51,698 nt of DNA from an uncultured Oscillospiraceae bacterium (GCA_934597585.1 CAKTSA010000010.1:1-51698), one strand, 5' to 3'. Numbered from the stretch's first letter, positions 17,490-27,859 are shown. Numbers and translations are program-made. The notes: generated by a model not told the origin, from the sequence alone.

Positions 17490-17660
17490 ATGAAAATCGC
17501 CGCATTTGTCAGCGGACTGTGCATCGGCATGGTGGCCGGCGCCACGGTGGACCGCATGTCCTCGGACCGGAAGGCCCGCCGCACCGTCAGCAAGACCATG
17601 GAGCGGATGGGCAAGGCCATGGACAGCGCCCTGGAGGACGTGAAAAGCTGTCTGCACTGA
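17490..17660 (+). CDS. Small YtxH-like membrane-associated protein
   Basis: 56 residues: a hydrophobic glycine-containing N-terminal segment (FVSGLCIGMVAGATV) followed by a basic amphipathic helix (MSSDRKARRTVSKTMERMG). This is the layout of YtxH-family proteins, which are stress-associated in Bacillus. AAGGAG precedes the ATG at 17490 by a normal distance, and the gene has its own terminator. Function unknown. Confidence 0.75.
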   Translation: MKIAAFVSGLCIGMVAGATVDRMSSDRKARRTVSKTMERMGKAMDSALEDVKSCLH

Positions 17661-17667
17661 AAAAAAT

Positions 17668-17693
17668 GACCGGCCAGATGGCCGGTCGTTTTT
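17668..17693 (+). terminator. Intrinsic terminator after the YtxH-like gene
   Basis: GACCGGCCA-GA-TGGCCGGTC followed by GTTTTT. It also sits at the 3' end of the convergent alarmone synthetase gene and may serve both strands. Confidence 0.85.
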
Positions 17694-18412
17694 CAGTTTG
17701 CCCTATGTATATCCTCGTATTCCGGGGCTTTGCCCTGGTAGATGTTCTGCATCTCCCGGTCCACCTCGTAGATGGCGTCGCTGCACAGGCGAAGGCGGTT
17801 GCTCTCCTCCGGGCCCCAGTGACGGTCGGATTTATACCGCAGCTCGTGCTCCAGGCTGGCCCACATATCCATGGCGATGGTGCGCAGCTGGATCTCCACC
17901 GGCAGCTTCAGCGTCCCCTCAGAGATGACAATGGGCACCTCCACGATCAGGTGCAGGCTGCGGTAGCCGGTTTCCTTGGGGGCCTTGATATAGTCCGTTT
18001 CGCGGATCACGCGGAAGGACTCGGTCCGGGTCAGCAGGCCGCGGAGATAGTAGATATCGTCCAGGTAGTTGCAGATGACCCGCACGCCCGCCATGTCCTG
18101 GATGTGGGCGTAGATATTGTCGATGGTCAGGTCATAGCCCCGGCGCCTGAGTTTTTTGGCGGCGCTCTCCAGGGTTTTGATGCGGTGCTCGATGTGGTGG
18201 ATGGGAGAGTGGTCGTACAGGCTGGCGAACTCCTCGTCCAGGATCTCCATCTGGGTCACGGCGATCTTCAGCGCGCTGCGGTACAGGTGCTTTACCCGTA
18301 CCATTCCGGCGGCCATCTCTTTGATCTCCGGCACCATCTCCTTTACCTCCGGGGCCAGCTCCTCAATGGAGATGTCCCGCAGCTCGATGCTGCCGCTCTT
18401 CTCGATCATCAT
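17693..18412 (-). CDS. Small alarmone synthetase (RelQ/YjbM type GTP pyrophosphokinase)
   Basis: 239 residues with a single RelA/SpoT synthetase domain and no HD hydrolase or TGS domain. Seen: HRIKTLESAAKKLRRRG (the R-x-K-x-x-x-S substrate segment), MAGVRVICNYLDDIYYL, KETGYRSLHLIVEVP, and the catalytic VEIQLRTIAMDMWASLEHEL. Predicted to make (p)ppGpp in the cytosol. Two consecutive ATGs begin at 18412, behind GGAAGGAG. An acidic coiled N-terminal helix is seen at residues 1-40. This is the housekeeping alarmone gene; a second, divergent RelA/SpoT-fold gene lies at 45.4 kb. Confidence 0.9.
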   Translation of the reverse strand: MMIEKSGSIELRDISIEELAPEVKEMVPEIKEMAAGMVRVKHLYRSALKIAVTQMEILDEEFASLYDHSPIHHIEHRIKTLESAAKKLRRRGYDLTIDNIYAHIQDMAGVRVICNYLDDIYYLRGLLTRTESFRVIRETDYIKAPKETGYRSLHLIVEVPIVISEGTLKLPVEIQLRTIAMDMWASLEHELRYKSDRHWGPEESNRLRLCSDAIYEVDREMQNIYQGKAPEYEDIHRAN

Positions 18413-18571
18413 AGGCGCGCTCCTTCCTTCCTCATTGTTAAATATTATACTATGTGGCAGCCGGGAAAGCAAGTCAAGAAAATTTGCCGCTTTTTTCTGT
18501 TTTGCACTATTGACAAATGTTATTTTTTTGGTATAATTATTGTCGTTGTGTTTCACAGCGCAATTGCATAT

Positions 18572-18663
18572 GCAGTGGTATCGAAGAGGTCATAACGAGC
18601 ACGACTGGAAATCGTGTTGTCGTCAAAAGCGGCACGAGGGTTCGAATCCCTCCCACTGCGCCA
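18572..18663 (+). tRNA. tRNA-Ser(GGA), prophage target site
   Basis: Acceptor GCAGTGG pairs with CCACTGC. The anticodon arm is CACGA-CTGGAAA-TCGTG with anticodon GGA, followed by a long class-II variable arm and T-arm GAGGG-TTCGAAT-CCCTC; CCA is encoded. The 5' third is host DNA, while the 3' part lies in the 62-bp repeat that is also found at 40082-40143, so the integrated phage keeps the tRNA intact. Confidence 0.95.
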
Positions 18664-18664
18664 G
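18603..18664 (+). repeat. attL, left 62-bp attachment repeat
   Basis: Identical to 40082-40143 and spans the tRNA-Ser anticodon loop through the CCA end. Flanking bases differ on both sides (C before and A after here, T before and T after at the right copy), which sets the limits of the repeat. Confidence 0.95.
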
Positions 18665-18665
18665 A

Positions 18666-18705
18666 CCCGGAAATCGTTTGTTCCCAACGGTTTCCGGGTT
18701 TTTTC
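18666..18705 (+). terminator. Terminator just inside the left prophage end
   Basis: CCCGGAAA ... TTTCCGGG stem with an inner CGTT/AACG helix, followed by a run of six T. It ends the tRNA-Ser transcript in the lysogen. In the excised circle it would end transcripts coming from the right phage end through attP. Confidence 0.8.
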
Positions 18706-18759
18706 TGTCCCAACATTTTCCAGAAAAATCCCAGCAGTTTCCAAAAATGTTGGTGGGTA

Positions 18760-18805
18760 ATCGTGTTGTATCGTAGGCTGTCCTATAAGTCCATATCGTG
18801 TTGTT
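18760..18805 (+). repeat. Two ATCGTGTTG motifs, probable integrase arm-type sites
   Basis: ATCGTGTTG occurs at 18760 and 18795, 35 bp apart. It also lies within the att core (18611 and 40090) and once in the right arm (39994). A recurring 9-mer in the core and both arms beside a tyrosine integrase is what arm- or core-type recombinase binding sites look like. Confidence 0.55.
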
Positions 18806-18866
18806 ACAACATATTCCTTTACTTTCAACTAGATTTGAGTTAAAATCTTTTTTAGGAGTTGATAGT

Positions 18867-19874
18867 ATGGGTAACATTCGCAAGAGCAAAACCAGAAGCA
18901 GAGCAGAGAAACAGGAGATTCTAAATAAGCGTTATAGCGAGTTCGACCCCAATGAAATCACCGTAGACCACGCCTTTAGTCATTTCATCGTGGAACGTAT
19001 GAGTAGGGGCAATAGCAAAGTTACCATTGATGATTACAAACGGATGTATAAAAAACTCCACTTCTTCCCCAATGTTGAAAACCTTCCTTGCTCCGGTATA
19101 GCCCACGACGGTTTTAGAGCGGCTTTCATACAGTCATTAGGCCAAGTAAGCCAGCAGACAGTAAATCACTACCTGCGTTCTTTCCGTGCTTTTGGAAACT
19201 TCTGCGAGGAACAGGGGTATATCATCGGCTTTAACTGCCCTATCAAAGAGGTAGACCCGCCCTTAAAGAACGTTTACACAGAAAAGGAGTTAGAACTACT
19301 ACTAAAGGAACCGAGTATTGAGGACTTTGTTTCTTATCGCAATTACGCCGTTACCGCCTTTATCCTTACTACTGGCGCACGGGTAAGCACAGTCATTAAC
19401 ATTCGATTGAGTGAAGTTGACTTAGAAAGCGGTTATGTCTATTTCAACTACACGAAAACACATAAGACAATTCCAGTAGGCTTAGATTATAAGTGTATCA
19501 ATATCCTTCGCAAGTATATCCACCGTTGGCGCAACTTCCCATCTACTAGAGAAGATGAATACCTGTTCTGTAACTATGAGGAAGGGCAATTAGAGAGAAC
19601 CAGCCTTTACCGCTCCCTCTGCGATTACAACAAGAAATGTGGAGTTGAGAAAACCGGTATCCACCTTTTACGCCATACCTTCGCCAAGATGTGGATTCAA
19701 AGCGGCGGCGATATTTTCAGACTTGCCAAGGTGCTTACCCATAGCGAGTTAGAAATGGTGAAGCGCTACTACAACATCTATAGAACCGACCTTAAAGACG
19801 CTGTTGAAAGTCATAGCGCACTATCCCAAGTCAACACCAAAGGCAGAAAGACAATCAACAACGCACACAAATAA
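18867..19874 (+). CDS. int: Prophage tyrosine integrase, standard genetic code
   Basis: 335 residues. An N-terminal SAM-like core-binding domain (about 35-125) is followed by the catalytic domain with the complete residue set: Arg in TTGARVSTVINIRL, His-x-x-Arg in GIHLLRHTFAKMW, His in LTHSELEMV and Tyr in KRYYNIYRT. ATG at 18867 follows TTAGGAG. It begins 203 bp inside attL and points away from it. There is no in-frame TAG, and the gene is less AT-rich than the late genes. It thus should be made in an ordinary host cell, unlike the structural proteins. Confidence 0.93.
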   Translation: MGNIRKSKTRSRAEKQEILNKRYSEFDPNEITVDHAFSHFIVERMSRGNSKVTIDDYKRMYKKLHFFPNVENLPCSGIAHDGFRAAFIQSLGQVSQQTVNHYLRSFRAFGNFCEEQGYIIGFNCPIKEVDPPLKNVYTEKELELLLKEPSIEDFVSYRNYAVTAFILTTGARVSTVINIRLSEVDLESGYVYFNYTKTHKTIPVGLDYKCINILRKYIHRWRNFPSTREDEYLFCNYEEGQLERTSLYRSLCDYNKKCGVEKTGIHLLRHTFAKMWIQSGGDIFRLAKVLTHSELEMVKRYYNIYRTDLKDAVESHSALSQVNTKGRKTINNAHK

Positions 19875-19876
19875 AG

Positions 19877-19921
19877 AAAAGGCTACTAATCCATTTTGCT
19901 TCTGGATTAGTAGCCTTTTTT
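19877..19921. terminator. Bidirectional terminator between integrase and the late operon
   Basis: Perfect 17-bp stem AAAAGGCTACTAATCCA / TGGATTAGTAGCCTTTT with a 9-base loop and T runs on both strands. It serves the rightward integrase and the leftward late genes, whose last stop codon is at 19921. Confidence 0.9.
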
Positions 19922-20133
19922 CAATGGTCTAAGTTCTCTACTTTATTTTCAAGAACTTCTATTTCTGTTTCTAATTGATAAGTTCTTTCAATAATGTTAT
20001 TGTGCTTATCTACCTTTTTCTCTAACTATTCAATTCTATACTTAATTAGTTGATTGCTAACCACGGCAGAAATAATAGTTCCCGCAATAACCGCAAGCGC
20101 ACTAATTATAGCATTTAATACTTCTGGTGTCAT
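19921..20133 (-). CDS. Small holin/XhlA-like membrane protein (one TAG)
   Basis: 70 residues when TAG at 20026 is read. N-terminal hydrophobic segment VLNAIISALAVIAGTIISAV (about residues 5-25), then a coiled coil (LEKKVDKHNNIIERTYQLET). This layout resembles XhlA/haemolysin-type lysis proteins and holin-like proteins at the end of phage late operons. The TAG sits between IE and LEKK, where Q would continue a heptad helix. Start ATG at 20133 follows GAGGGTG. No endolysin lies beside it. The role in lysis is inferred. Confidence 0.6.
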
Positions 20134-20154
20134 TTTATACACCCTCAACTTTCA

Positions 20155-20460
20155 TTAGTTTGTGGTATTTGAGATAGATATAATTACGTTATAAATGTTC
20201 ACAGAATCAATATAACTTGTTTGAACCATATCAATATTATTGTATGCCTTTTGGATAGCCAGCGCCTTACCATCATTGTCATAAACATTAAGAGTAGTAA
20301 AAGAACGATTGGTAAAAGCGCTTAAATCCTACACCTGAAATCCTTCATTCATTTCACGCTCATAAGTAGCAGTAATTCTATTTTCTAGCACTTGCTCTTG
20401 AAAGTTATCTACTACAAGAACACGTTGAGTATCTAAATCTTTATCAAAAATAATAACCAT
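20155..20460 (-). CDS. Unknown small phage protein (one TAG)
   Basis: 101 residues when TAG at 20329 is read; stops at TAA. Starts MVIIFDKDLDTQRVLVVDNF, soluble, no recognised motif. It lies between the large tail protein and the holin-like gene with ribosome binding site AAAGGA, so it belongs to the late operon. It could be a tail accessory or lysis protein; I do not recognise it. Confidence 0.6.
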
Positions 20461-20477
20461 TTTGTATATTCCTTTCT

Positions 20478-22121
20478 TTAAGCATTGTAAGCCTGAATAG
20501 CAACATTAAGCCCATTCTTAATTGAGTTAGCCCCGTTAAAGTGTCCAGCCATAAGAGCATCACCCTTACTTTTTTCAGAAGGGATACTACCACGCCCACT
20601 TAAACCTAATATTGTATTGCGAGGTTGGTTAAATAAAGTTGCTGTCATTGTATCTCCAGAAGATACCGTAGTATATGAATGAGAACCGCCCAAGGCTACA
20701 GCAATTTCATTAACTTTCCGGTTTAGCCTATTCCACATTGCGGCAGTTATATTACTAAAGGGTTTTCCTGTTGCCACTATAACAGTATCATTACTACCAT
20801 CGTTTCCATCCCAATAGAAAAGAGAGATAGGAGTTTTTACCTTCGTTGCGCTTACTTCAACATATTGCCTATTGGTGGCGTATGTTATGGTAAATTCTCC
20901 TGCGCTTGTCTAAGCAGAAGCGGCGGGACTGGTTGCCGTAGAGGACGCAAAAAAACCAACGTAGTCAGGCGCTCCATATCCATCTTCGTGGGAAATGGTC
21001 TTGATTGTTACGGTCTTATCACTTTCCTTCAGGTCAACACCGCTCCAAGTGAGAGAAGAATTAAGACTAACGTAGGTGCTTCCTCGATACACTGTGAAAC
21101 TCTTAACACCTGTGCCACGCCGAAAATACATCTTGTAAGTAGGTTCAACATATGTTCCCTTTAACCTCAAGTATCTTACTGCGTTTGACGTTACATACTT
21201 GTCATTATCATCAAAGTTATTTAAGACTTCGCTAAAATCACTATTGTATTCACTGAATCTAAAAGGAGCCGCATAGTTAGTAGCATAATTAACATTTGTA
21301 ACCTATAGATTACTACCATTCTTAACATAGCAAACAGTAGAAGCGGCGCTATTAGAAACTGTTGCGGTCTATGTCGTTCCGTTTGCTGTTGGATAAGAAA
21401 CGCTATAACTACTTACGCCTACACCAGTTCTTAGATTAATAGCATAATCAGTAGGAACATACTTAGTAGCAAATAGTTTGATATATCTAGTGCCATTACT
21501 ATAAACCTTTAAGTCTCCTTCACTAAAAGTTTTCTTTACAGTTCCAAAAGTGCTATCAGTATATTCTCTAAAAAAGATAGGCTGAACATATCCAGAAGCA
21601 ACACTATAAATGTTCAATTCTGCGTTTGTTCCGCTACGAACCGCAAGCACAGTAGAACTAACAGAGCTTGTAATTGAATTACTTGTATTACCTGTTGATG
21701 TGCTTCCGTCATAATCCATTTTATAACTATTAATGCCATCACCGCAACGGAAATAGATATTGTTAGTGTTATAGGTAGTTGTTCCACCGCCGCTTCCTTT
21801 TGTAGCAGGGCCAACTTTTACATACTTTGTCCCCGTGCCAGAACTAAAGGTAACGGTTCCAGACTATAAGTAATCTACCTTAGACCAAGCCGCACTAGAA
21901 GAAGTTTTTGTATAGACGTATACGGGGAATGTATAGCCATCTCTACAAGTTGTTTCACTGGCCTTTATTGTAACTGTTGCGTTATTCTTAACATTATCAA
22001 GCGTTTTACCATAAGAGCCTACAGTAGCACCACTAGGATAAGGGTCAGGCGATACACTAAATGAAACGTGAACTTTATAATTTAATACGCCAGTATCGGC
22101 ACTACAAACTAAAGTTGCCAT
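20478..22121 (-). CDS. Large repeat-containing tail/receptor-binding protein (four TAG)
   Basis: 547 residues across TAG at 21864, 21369, 21303 and 20910, all in one frame, ending at TAA. It contains diverged beta-rich repeats: one includes RYIKLFATKYVPTDYAINLR and another RYLRLKGTYVEPTYKMYFRR, so two or three related modules are seen at about residues 150-400. The C-terminal part (AAMWNRLNRKVNEIAVALG...) resembles the ends of phage tail proteins. Starts 12 bp after the tail-tip gene behind GGAGGG. Probable virion surface protein; binding target unknown. Confidence 0.75.
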
Positions 22122-22133
22122 ATATCACCCTCC

Positions 22134-24113
22134 TTATCCAAATACCGCCGTTGTGCCACTACTAGAACCTGATAATATATCAGCCCAACTTTTATAAGCC
22201 TGCTAAACACCACCACTAACGATTTTAACACCTGTCTTACCAAGACTTGTGTAATCAGTATTCCAAGTGCCGGATGAGGTAGAATTAACTAATAAGACTG
22301 TTCCTGAATAGTTACCCATAGCATATAACTTTGTAACATATAAAGACCCTAAGTGATTATTGCTATCACTAATTCTACCGGAATCAATATACCCTGATTT
22401 AAGATTACTAGCATTTAAGTTAGTTACATTGATTGTATCAGCGTCAATAGTTCCGCCTTTAATTCTATCAGCACTTATACTACCTGTTGTAATATTACTA
22501 CCGTTGATAGTTGTGCTACCGCTTGTTTTCAGGTCTGTAAAGGTCACATAACCGCTTAAATTGATACCGTCTAAGTCTTGTCTTATCTGGCTTATCATAT
22601 TGCCCTATGACGTAACAGTTGAGGTTATACTATCTGCGGTTTGCTCTAATTCCGTCATAGTCTGCCCGTGGTCATTTACAGTTGCGGTAATGCTATCTGT
22701 AGTTTGCTCAATCGTGCTTATCTTTGCGTTTTGGTCTTGAATTGCCTAATCCTAATCGGTAATTCTTTCATCCAATTCAGCAACAGTAGAAGTAATTCCG
22801 CTTGTAGTCTGTTCGATTTGACTTATTTTTGTTCCGTAATCGTCTAAAGTATCTCCTTGCTGTTGGACTGTAGAAGTAATTGAATTTGTAGTTTGCTCAA
22901 CTTTACTTAGTCTTTCATCGTGGTCATTAACTGTTGAGGTAATACCATTCATATCAATAGATATACTTGATATTTCTTCACCTTGTTCATCTACACTTTT
23001 AACAACTAAGTCAATGCGCTTATTAGCCTTATCTACTCTACCATATGTTTCTTCTAGTGCTTTCTTTAATGATGTGGGATTTGTGGCTTTTTCATCTTCA
23101 TCTTCAAATGTCCATTGTGTATCCTCTGTTAGTCCACCATCAAAAGTTAATACATCATCAATAACATATGAATAGCGCACAGTTTTATTAGGTGGCGCAA
23201 TCGCTATTTTATCACCGATTTCAAGCAGAGGATTACCACGCCACTAACAACTAAATTGGTTAATGGTCATATTGCCAACAAGGGCTATAGCGCTATCCAG
23301 AAGGTCAGGTAAATCAGTCCGCATATTCCATAACCCATTATCTCTAACAAACTGTGTGGAGCCTTCTAAAGTCGTTGTGGAGTATGTGCTATCCCCTATT
23401 GAGTTAGTATTACAAATTATCTGAAGGCGGCGGTTATCTCCACATTCCACTTCAAGAATCAAATCGCCGTTAATAGTATAGTCTACTGTGTCCTTTGCGT
23501 TCAGGCGCTTAAAGGTCAGCACATTGTTATCATTGACATAGTAGATAGTTTGGGAGACTTCCGCAATCATATTTAGCACCTCTCTAAGCGTCTCATTGCC
23601 GCCTAGATTGGCTCCGGCTTCATAGGATAAAGTAAACCCTGCGCCGGTTGTTCCTGTGGCTGTAGTGCCCAATTTAGACGCTATAGCATCGGCAATCTAT
23701 TTCACGGTATAAGGCGCAGATAGGTTAAGGTCACTAAAATAGATATGATTAGCATACTCAATCAAGTCATAGGCAGTAATACTAATCAATCTTCCTTTTT
23801 CGTCTCTATTGGTTTCTGTATTATGAAAACGGGGATAGGAGCGCTTATTAGTTCCATCACCAAAATAGGGAACCATATCACCCTCAATATTTAAATCACC
23901 GTTGAAATCTATCAATTTTATATTTAATCTCTAACAAATACCAAACCCAAAAAACTTACTATCTTCACCAACTCTTTCAAGTGTCAATGATTGTAGTTTA
24001 TCAGAGCCTTTATAAGTGTGAAGTAGGGTAGAACCGCTATAAAATTCTACCCCACATTCAACTTCTCTAACAGGTTTGGTAAAGTATGTTAAAAGACTTG
24101 TGTTATTAATCAT
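22134..24113 (-). CDS. Tail-tip / tail-associated protein with coiled-coil repeats (seven TAG)
   Basis: 659 residues across TAG at 23931, 23697, 23244, 22752, 22746, 22605 and 22203. The N-terminal half resembles gp18-like prophage tail (baseplate hub) proteins: VEFYSGSTLLHTYKGSDKLQ, SITAYDLIEYANHIYF. Residues about 320-480 are a run of coiled-coil repeats of the type KISQIEQTTSGITSTVAEL. A domain with GSTTINGSNITTGSISADRI follows. TAG positions fit Q: PYTVK-Q-IADAIASKLG, TD-Q-D-Q-AIQDQNAKI, and TVTS-Q-GNM aligning with its own repeat TVQQQGD. No endopeptidase active site was found. Confidence 0.85.
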
Positions 24114-24128
24114 ACTTTATACCTCTCT

Positions 24129-24482
24129 TTATAGTTCGGTAAATGTAAGCGTTACCGCCTAAGTCAATACGTTATCTGTTTGAATTGTATAATATGAAAC
24201 AGAGTTATCAGGAATAATACAATTAGCGGTCATTAACTGTCCAGTAGTAGGAGACAAGAAAGAGACAGTCACACTAAACTTCTCTATCTCTGCCTGTAAT
24301 GTTTTCATCACGCTTATATCTACTGGAATTATAGTTGCGGTAATTGTTTTCTTCTGCTTCAACTTATCAACTACCATATCACCAGACGCATTAGTTTGAG
24401 AGATATAATTAACTGAATTGTCAATCTATAACCCACTTGTGTAAGGGCTAAAATCAACATTATTTACTTTTAAATAAGCCAT
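24129..24482 (-). CDS. Distal tail-like protein (two TAG)
   Basis: 117 residues across TAG at 24426 and 24159, ending TFTEL and TAA. Starts MAYLKVNNVDFSPYTSGL and contains TITATIIPVDISVMKTLQAE. A short beta-rich protein between tape measure and tail tip is the position of a distal tail or tail-tip adaptor. Ribosome binding site GGAGGT precedes it. Family naming is tentative. Confidence 0.7.
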
Positions 24483-24495
24483 CTTTTATACCTCC

Positions 24496-26370
24496 TTACA
24501 CTAGATTCAAAGATAACTTACCGGTCTATCTTGTTAAAGTATTAATGGTTTTAATTGAGGTTTCCGCAAATGTCTTTCCATCAACCTATAAGATAACTGG
24601 TGTAGTTCCAAAAGAGGAAGAAATACGGTCAAAGACTTCTTCAACTATTTCCTCTTTCTTAGGCGTTCTGGTTAAATCTTGCTTTTGGATACCATACTTG
24701 ATAATACCCTTAACATCAATATTATCAATCTCAGGAACTTCTAATTGAGGTTTAAAAGCCTTTTCCATTTGTTTGGCAGTATCCTTCAAAGCGTCTGTTG
24801 CGTATCTGGTGCTGTCAGTAATACCTTTACCCAAGCCCATTACCAGATATTTACCATCTTCGGCCATTTTCTTAGATGGAGAATGGATACCAAATAAGCC
24901 CTTGATGAAACCTAGAACATTGCCAACCCATCCAGTAATTTTATCTTTAATCCATCCTATAGAATCTTTTAAGCCTTGCCATAAGCCTTTAACTAATTCC
25001 TTACCGGCTTTAAGCATTTCTTTAGCACCGCTCACAATGGCTTTAAAGATTGCCTTAATAATTTTAGGAATCGCCTTTACAATACCGGCAATGATAGCAG
25101 GTAAGTTAGAAACGATAGCCACCAATAACTAAACACCTGCTTCAATGATAGCATCAATATTATCAAGAAGCCCATTAATAAGACCGTCAATAATTTCAGG
25201 TAATTTTTCAATGATTTGTGGTAGTGCTTCAATTAATCCCTCGCCAAGTGCTACAATCAACTGAATACCGGCATCAATAAGCAATGGTAGGTTTTCAACA
25301 ATAGCGTCAACTAAACCTAGGATACCGTCAATAAGTGCTTGTATCAAGGTTGGTAGACTGTCAGAATTTATAAAGTCAGAGATTGCGGTTATGATTGTGC
25401 TTATGAGGTCTGGAAGTGCCTAAATCAAAGATGTTACTAAACCGGCTACAGCGTCCAACAGTGGGGGTAGAATCTCCTGTATCATAACGGGTAGTTGTTC
25501 CGCTATCACTGGCGCCAATTTTCCAACCAGCGTCCCCACTCCTTTAAGCGCTTGTGTGATACGGGGTAATATATTGTCCGCAAAAGTTCCCACACTATCC
25601 ACCAGATTAGAAATCAAAGTGTCAAAGTCTGCGTTTTCATCTGCTATGCCTGTGACCATATTGCCCCAAGCCGCTTTCATAGAATTTAGACTTCCTTCAA
25701 TAGTGCTTGACGCTTCTTTAGCAGTTGTTCCAGTTATACCCATTTCAGTTTGAACAACGTGGATAGCATCAATGATATCTGAATAACTACTAATATCATA
25801 CTTAATACCACTCAGTTTTTCAGCATCAGCAAGCAATCTTTCCATTTCTGCTTTTGTGCCGCCATAACCTAACTTTAAGTTATCTAACATTGTGTAATTC
25901 TATTTAGCAAAGCCCTTATAGGCATTTTCAACGCTTTCCATAGAACTACCCATTTTGTTAGCATTATCAGCCATATCAGTTATTGCTAAATCTGCTTTCT
26001 TTGCGGCGGCTTCTGTATCACCACCTAAACTTTGGAGTAGTGAAGCAGAGAATGAGGTAACAGTTTCCATATACTAGTTAGCGCTCATTCCAGCAGTCTT
26101 ATAAGCGTTATTTGCGTATTGTTCTACTACACCGGCGCTATCTTTAAATAGGGTTTCAACACCGCCTATTAATTGTTCATAACTAGCATAACTTTCTACA
26201 GCGCTCTTTACTAAGGCAACAGTAGCAGTAGCGGCGGCGGCACTAGCAACAGCCAGCCCCTTACCAACTGTCTTACCAATAGAGCCAGCAATAGAACTAG
26301 CCTTAGAAGCGCTTTTCTCAAGTCCAGAAGTATCACCAGTTATCTTCACTACTAATTCTTGTAGTGTCAT
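24496..26370 (-). CDS. Tape measure protein (six TAG)
   Basis: 624 residues across TAG at 26074, 25900, 25420, 25129, 24586 and 24526, all in one frame, ending TAA. N-terminus MTLQELVVKITGDTSGLEKS is typical of TMPs. An Ala-rich hydrophobic segment is at about 40-60, and long hydrophobic/amphipathic repeats of the type ALPQIIEKLPEIIDGLINGL lie at about 220-350. GIHSPSKKMAEDGKYL, a common tape measure motif, and a C-terminal FAETSIKTINTLTR-Q-TGK segment follow. The short length predicts a short siphovirus tail. It overlaps the upstream frameshift product by 38 bp. Confidence 0.9.
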
Positions 26371-26766
26371 TTATTGCCCTCCCTTCATCGTCTTTATTTT
26401 CAAATCGTTTATTAGCCTTTTCCGCAAACTTAAATAGCTTGTTCATATCAATTTCCACCCTATGTCCTCTTTCTTCTGGAACGGGTTCAAATAGTGAAGG
26501 GTAGGCATCGGAAATAGGGGGATACTTGTTTTTACTATCCAATAGGCGAGAGACAGAAAGCCCTATAAGATTTGCTAGTGAATAGTCAAACGTGGCCTTT
26601 TCTCTCATTTGCGCTTCTCTCACTCTGTTATAACTGGAAACTTTGCGGTATATCTCTGCTATAGTCATATCCCAAAATTCCCACTCACTCAAGCCAATGT
26701 CAAGCGCAAGGGGTAGTAATTCATAGATTAGTTCTGTTGGAGTTTGCGGAGTTATGCGTTTGGGTT
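26333..26766 (-). CDS. Tail assembly chaperone C-terminal part (GT-type, made by -1 frameshift)
   Basis: Open in the -1 frame relative to the preceding chaperone gene, from AAACCCA at 26767-26761 to TGA at 26333. Encoded residues after the shift run KPKRITPQTPTELIYE, then ALDIGLSEWEFWDMTIAEIY, the typical start of this second chaperone domain, and end with acidic ISSEDNW. It has no start codon with a ribosome binding site at its 5' end, which supports translation as an extension of the upstream gene. Contains no TAG. Expected to recruit the tape measure and tail tube during tail assembly. Confidence 0.85.
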
Positions 26767-27117
26767 TGCGCCCTCACTCTTACTATCAATACTTTCAATA
26801 GCATCGTCTTTAATAATTCCGCTCACCTTGAATAAATCAAAGATAACTTCATAGAAATCAGGTAGGGAATTACCATCGGCTAAATAAGCATCATAGATAT
26901 CATAAACATTATCAAGAGTAATGCCGTGTTGATACTGCTACATTGACGCTTGTAATAGCACCATCAAATCATTGGTTAAGGGTAGTTGGTTAGTTGCTAA
27001 AGAAGTAAAGATATTTAACATATTCTTATTTAACTTCTTTTCTACCTCAACAATGGCACGAGTAGAAAGGCGTAATTTATAATCCTTACCACCAGCAGAA
27101 AAAGTTGTATATAACAT
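26752..27117 (-). CDS. Tail assembly chaperone, gpG-type (one TAG)
   Basis: 121 residues across TAG at 26938, ending TAA at 26752. Starts MLYTTFSAGGKDYKLRLSTR, includes VEVEKKLNKNMLNIF and a mid-protein QASM-Q-QYQHGITLDNVY. Lies between major tail protein and tape measure, the fixed position for this chaperone, and near its end holds the slippery site that produces the longer form. AAAGGAG precedes the ATG. Confidence 0.85.
26761..26767 (-). promoter_or_regulatory. Programmed -1 frameshift heptamer
   Basis: On the minus strand the bases read A AAC CCA in the zero frame, an X XXY YYZ heptamer. Slipping by one converts AAC CCA to AAA CCC and enters the long open frame of the second chaperone domain, while the zero frame stops 9 bases later. 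This is the classical tail chaperone arrangement. Confidence 0.8.
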
Positions 27118-27132
27118 AATTATAATCTCCTT

Positions 27133-27171
27133 TAAAAAAATATTGGGGTAAATGCTTTATACACCTACCCC
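27133..27171 (-). terminator. Hairpin with T run between tail tube and chaperone genes
   Basis: On the minus strand GGGGTA ... TACCCC is followed by AATATTTTTTT. It lies after the major tail protein stop, so partial termination would lower expression of chaperone and tape measure relative to the tail tube. The stem is short and effect uncertain. Confidence 0.5.
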
Positions 27172-27190
27172 ATAAAGTTATTAGGTTAAA

Positions 27191-27859
27191 TTACCAATAT
27201 TGTGGATAACCCATTTCATCAGTAGTATCATAAACACTATCAAAGTCAATACCACTCTTTAAACTGACACTCATTGTGAAAGTCATAGGGCTATTAACGG
27301 CAACACTATCCATAGATAAACTTATTTCACCAGCGAACTTAGCGCAAATGTCACCGTTAGCAATCGCTTTTCCGGATTGAGTATTATGAGAAGGGAAAGT
27401 AATACGGAAATATACCTTCTTCTCCGCTAAAGATAAAGCATTGCCGGAATCGTTGTAATAAGTAGAAATTTCCTTTAGAAAATTAAATAGTTTGGGGTCA
27501 TATAAAAATTTGAATGTAAGAGCGTCCCCACCCTCACTTGAATCTTCTAACCCGTCAATATAGGCTTTCTTCTTATCCATTAAAGTTGTAACATCAAGTT
27601 TTTCACGCTCAGAAGAAGCAGTATTCCCAATCTCAGGAATTTCCTATAAATTATAAATTCCAATAGCCATATCATATACATTATTAGTATCCTGTGCGCC
27701 AGTGCTTTGAGCCTTACCAACCCAATAACAATCAAAATAATCTTTAAAATAGGCGCTAGTATTGCTCTTATCAAAGTTTGAATTAGTAATTGAACTCTTA
27801 TATTTAAAACCAATATCTAATTGTGCGCCCTGACTTAAAATACCGTGAGTAATATCCAT
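27191..27859 (-). CDS. Major tail tube protein (one TAG)
   Basis: 222 residues across TAG at 27644, ending PQYW and TAA. Starts MDITHGILSQGAQLDIGFKY. It has beta-rich content with KLDVTTLMDKKKAYIDGLED and a C-terminal SVSLKSGIDFDSVYD, resembling siphovirus major tail proteins. The TAG follows GIYNL and precedes EIPEIGNT. Located directly before the tail chaperone, as expected. Ribosome binding site AAAGGAG. Confidence 0.85.
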
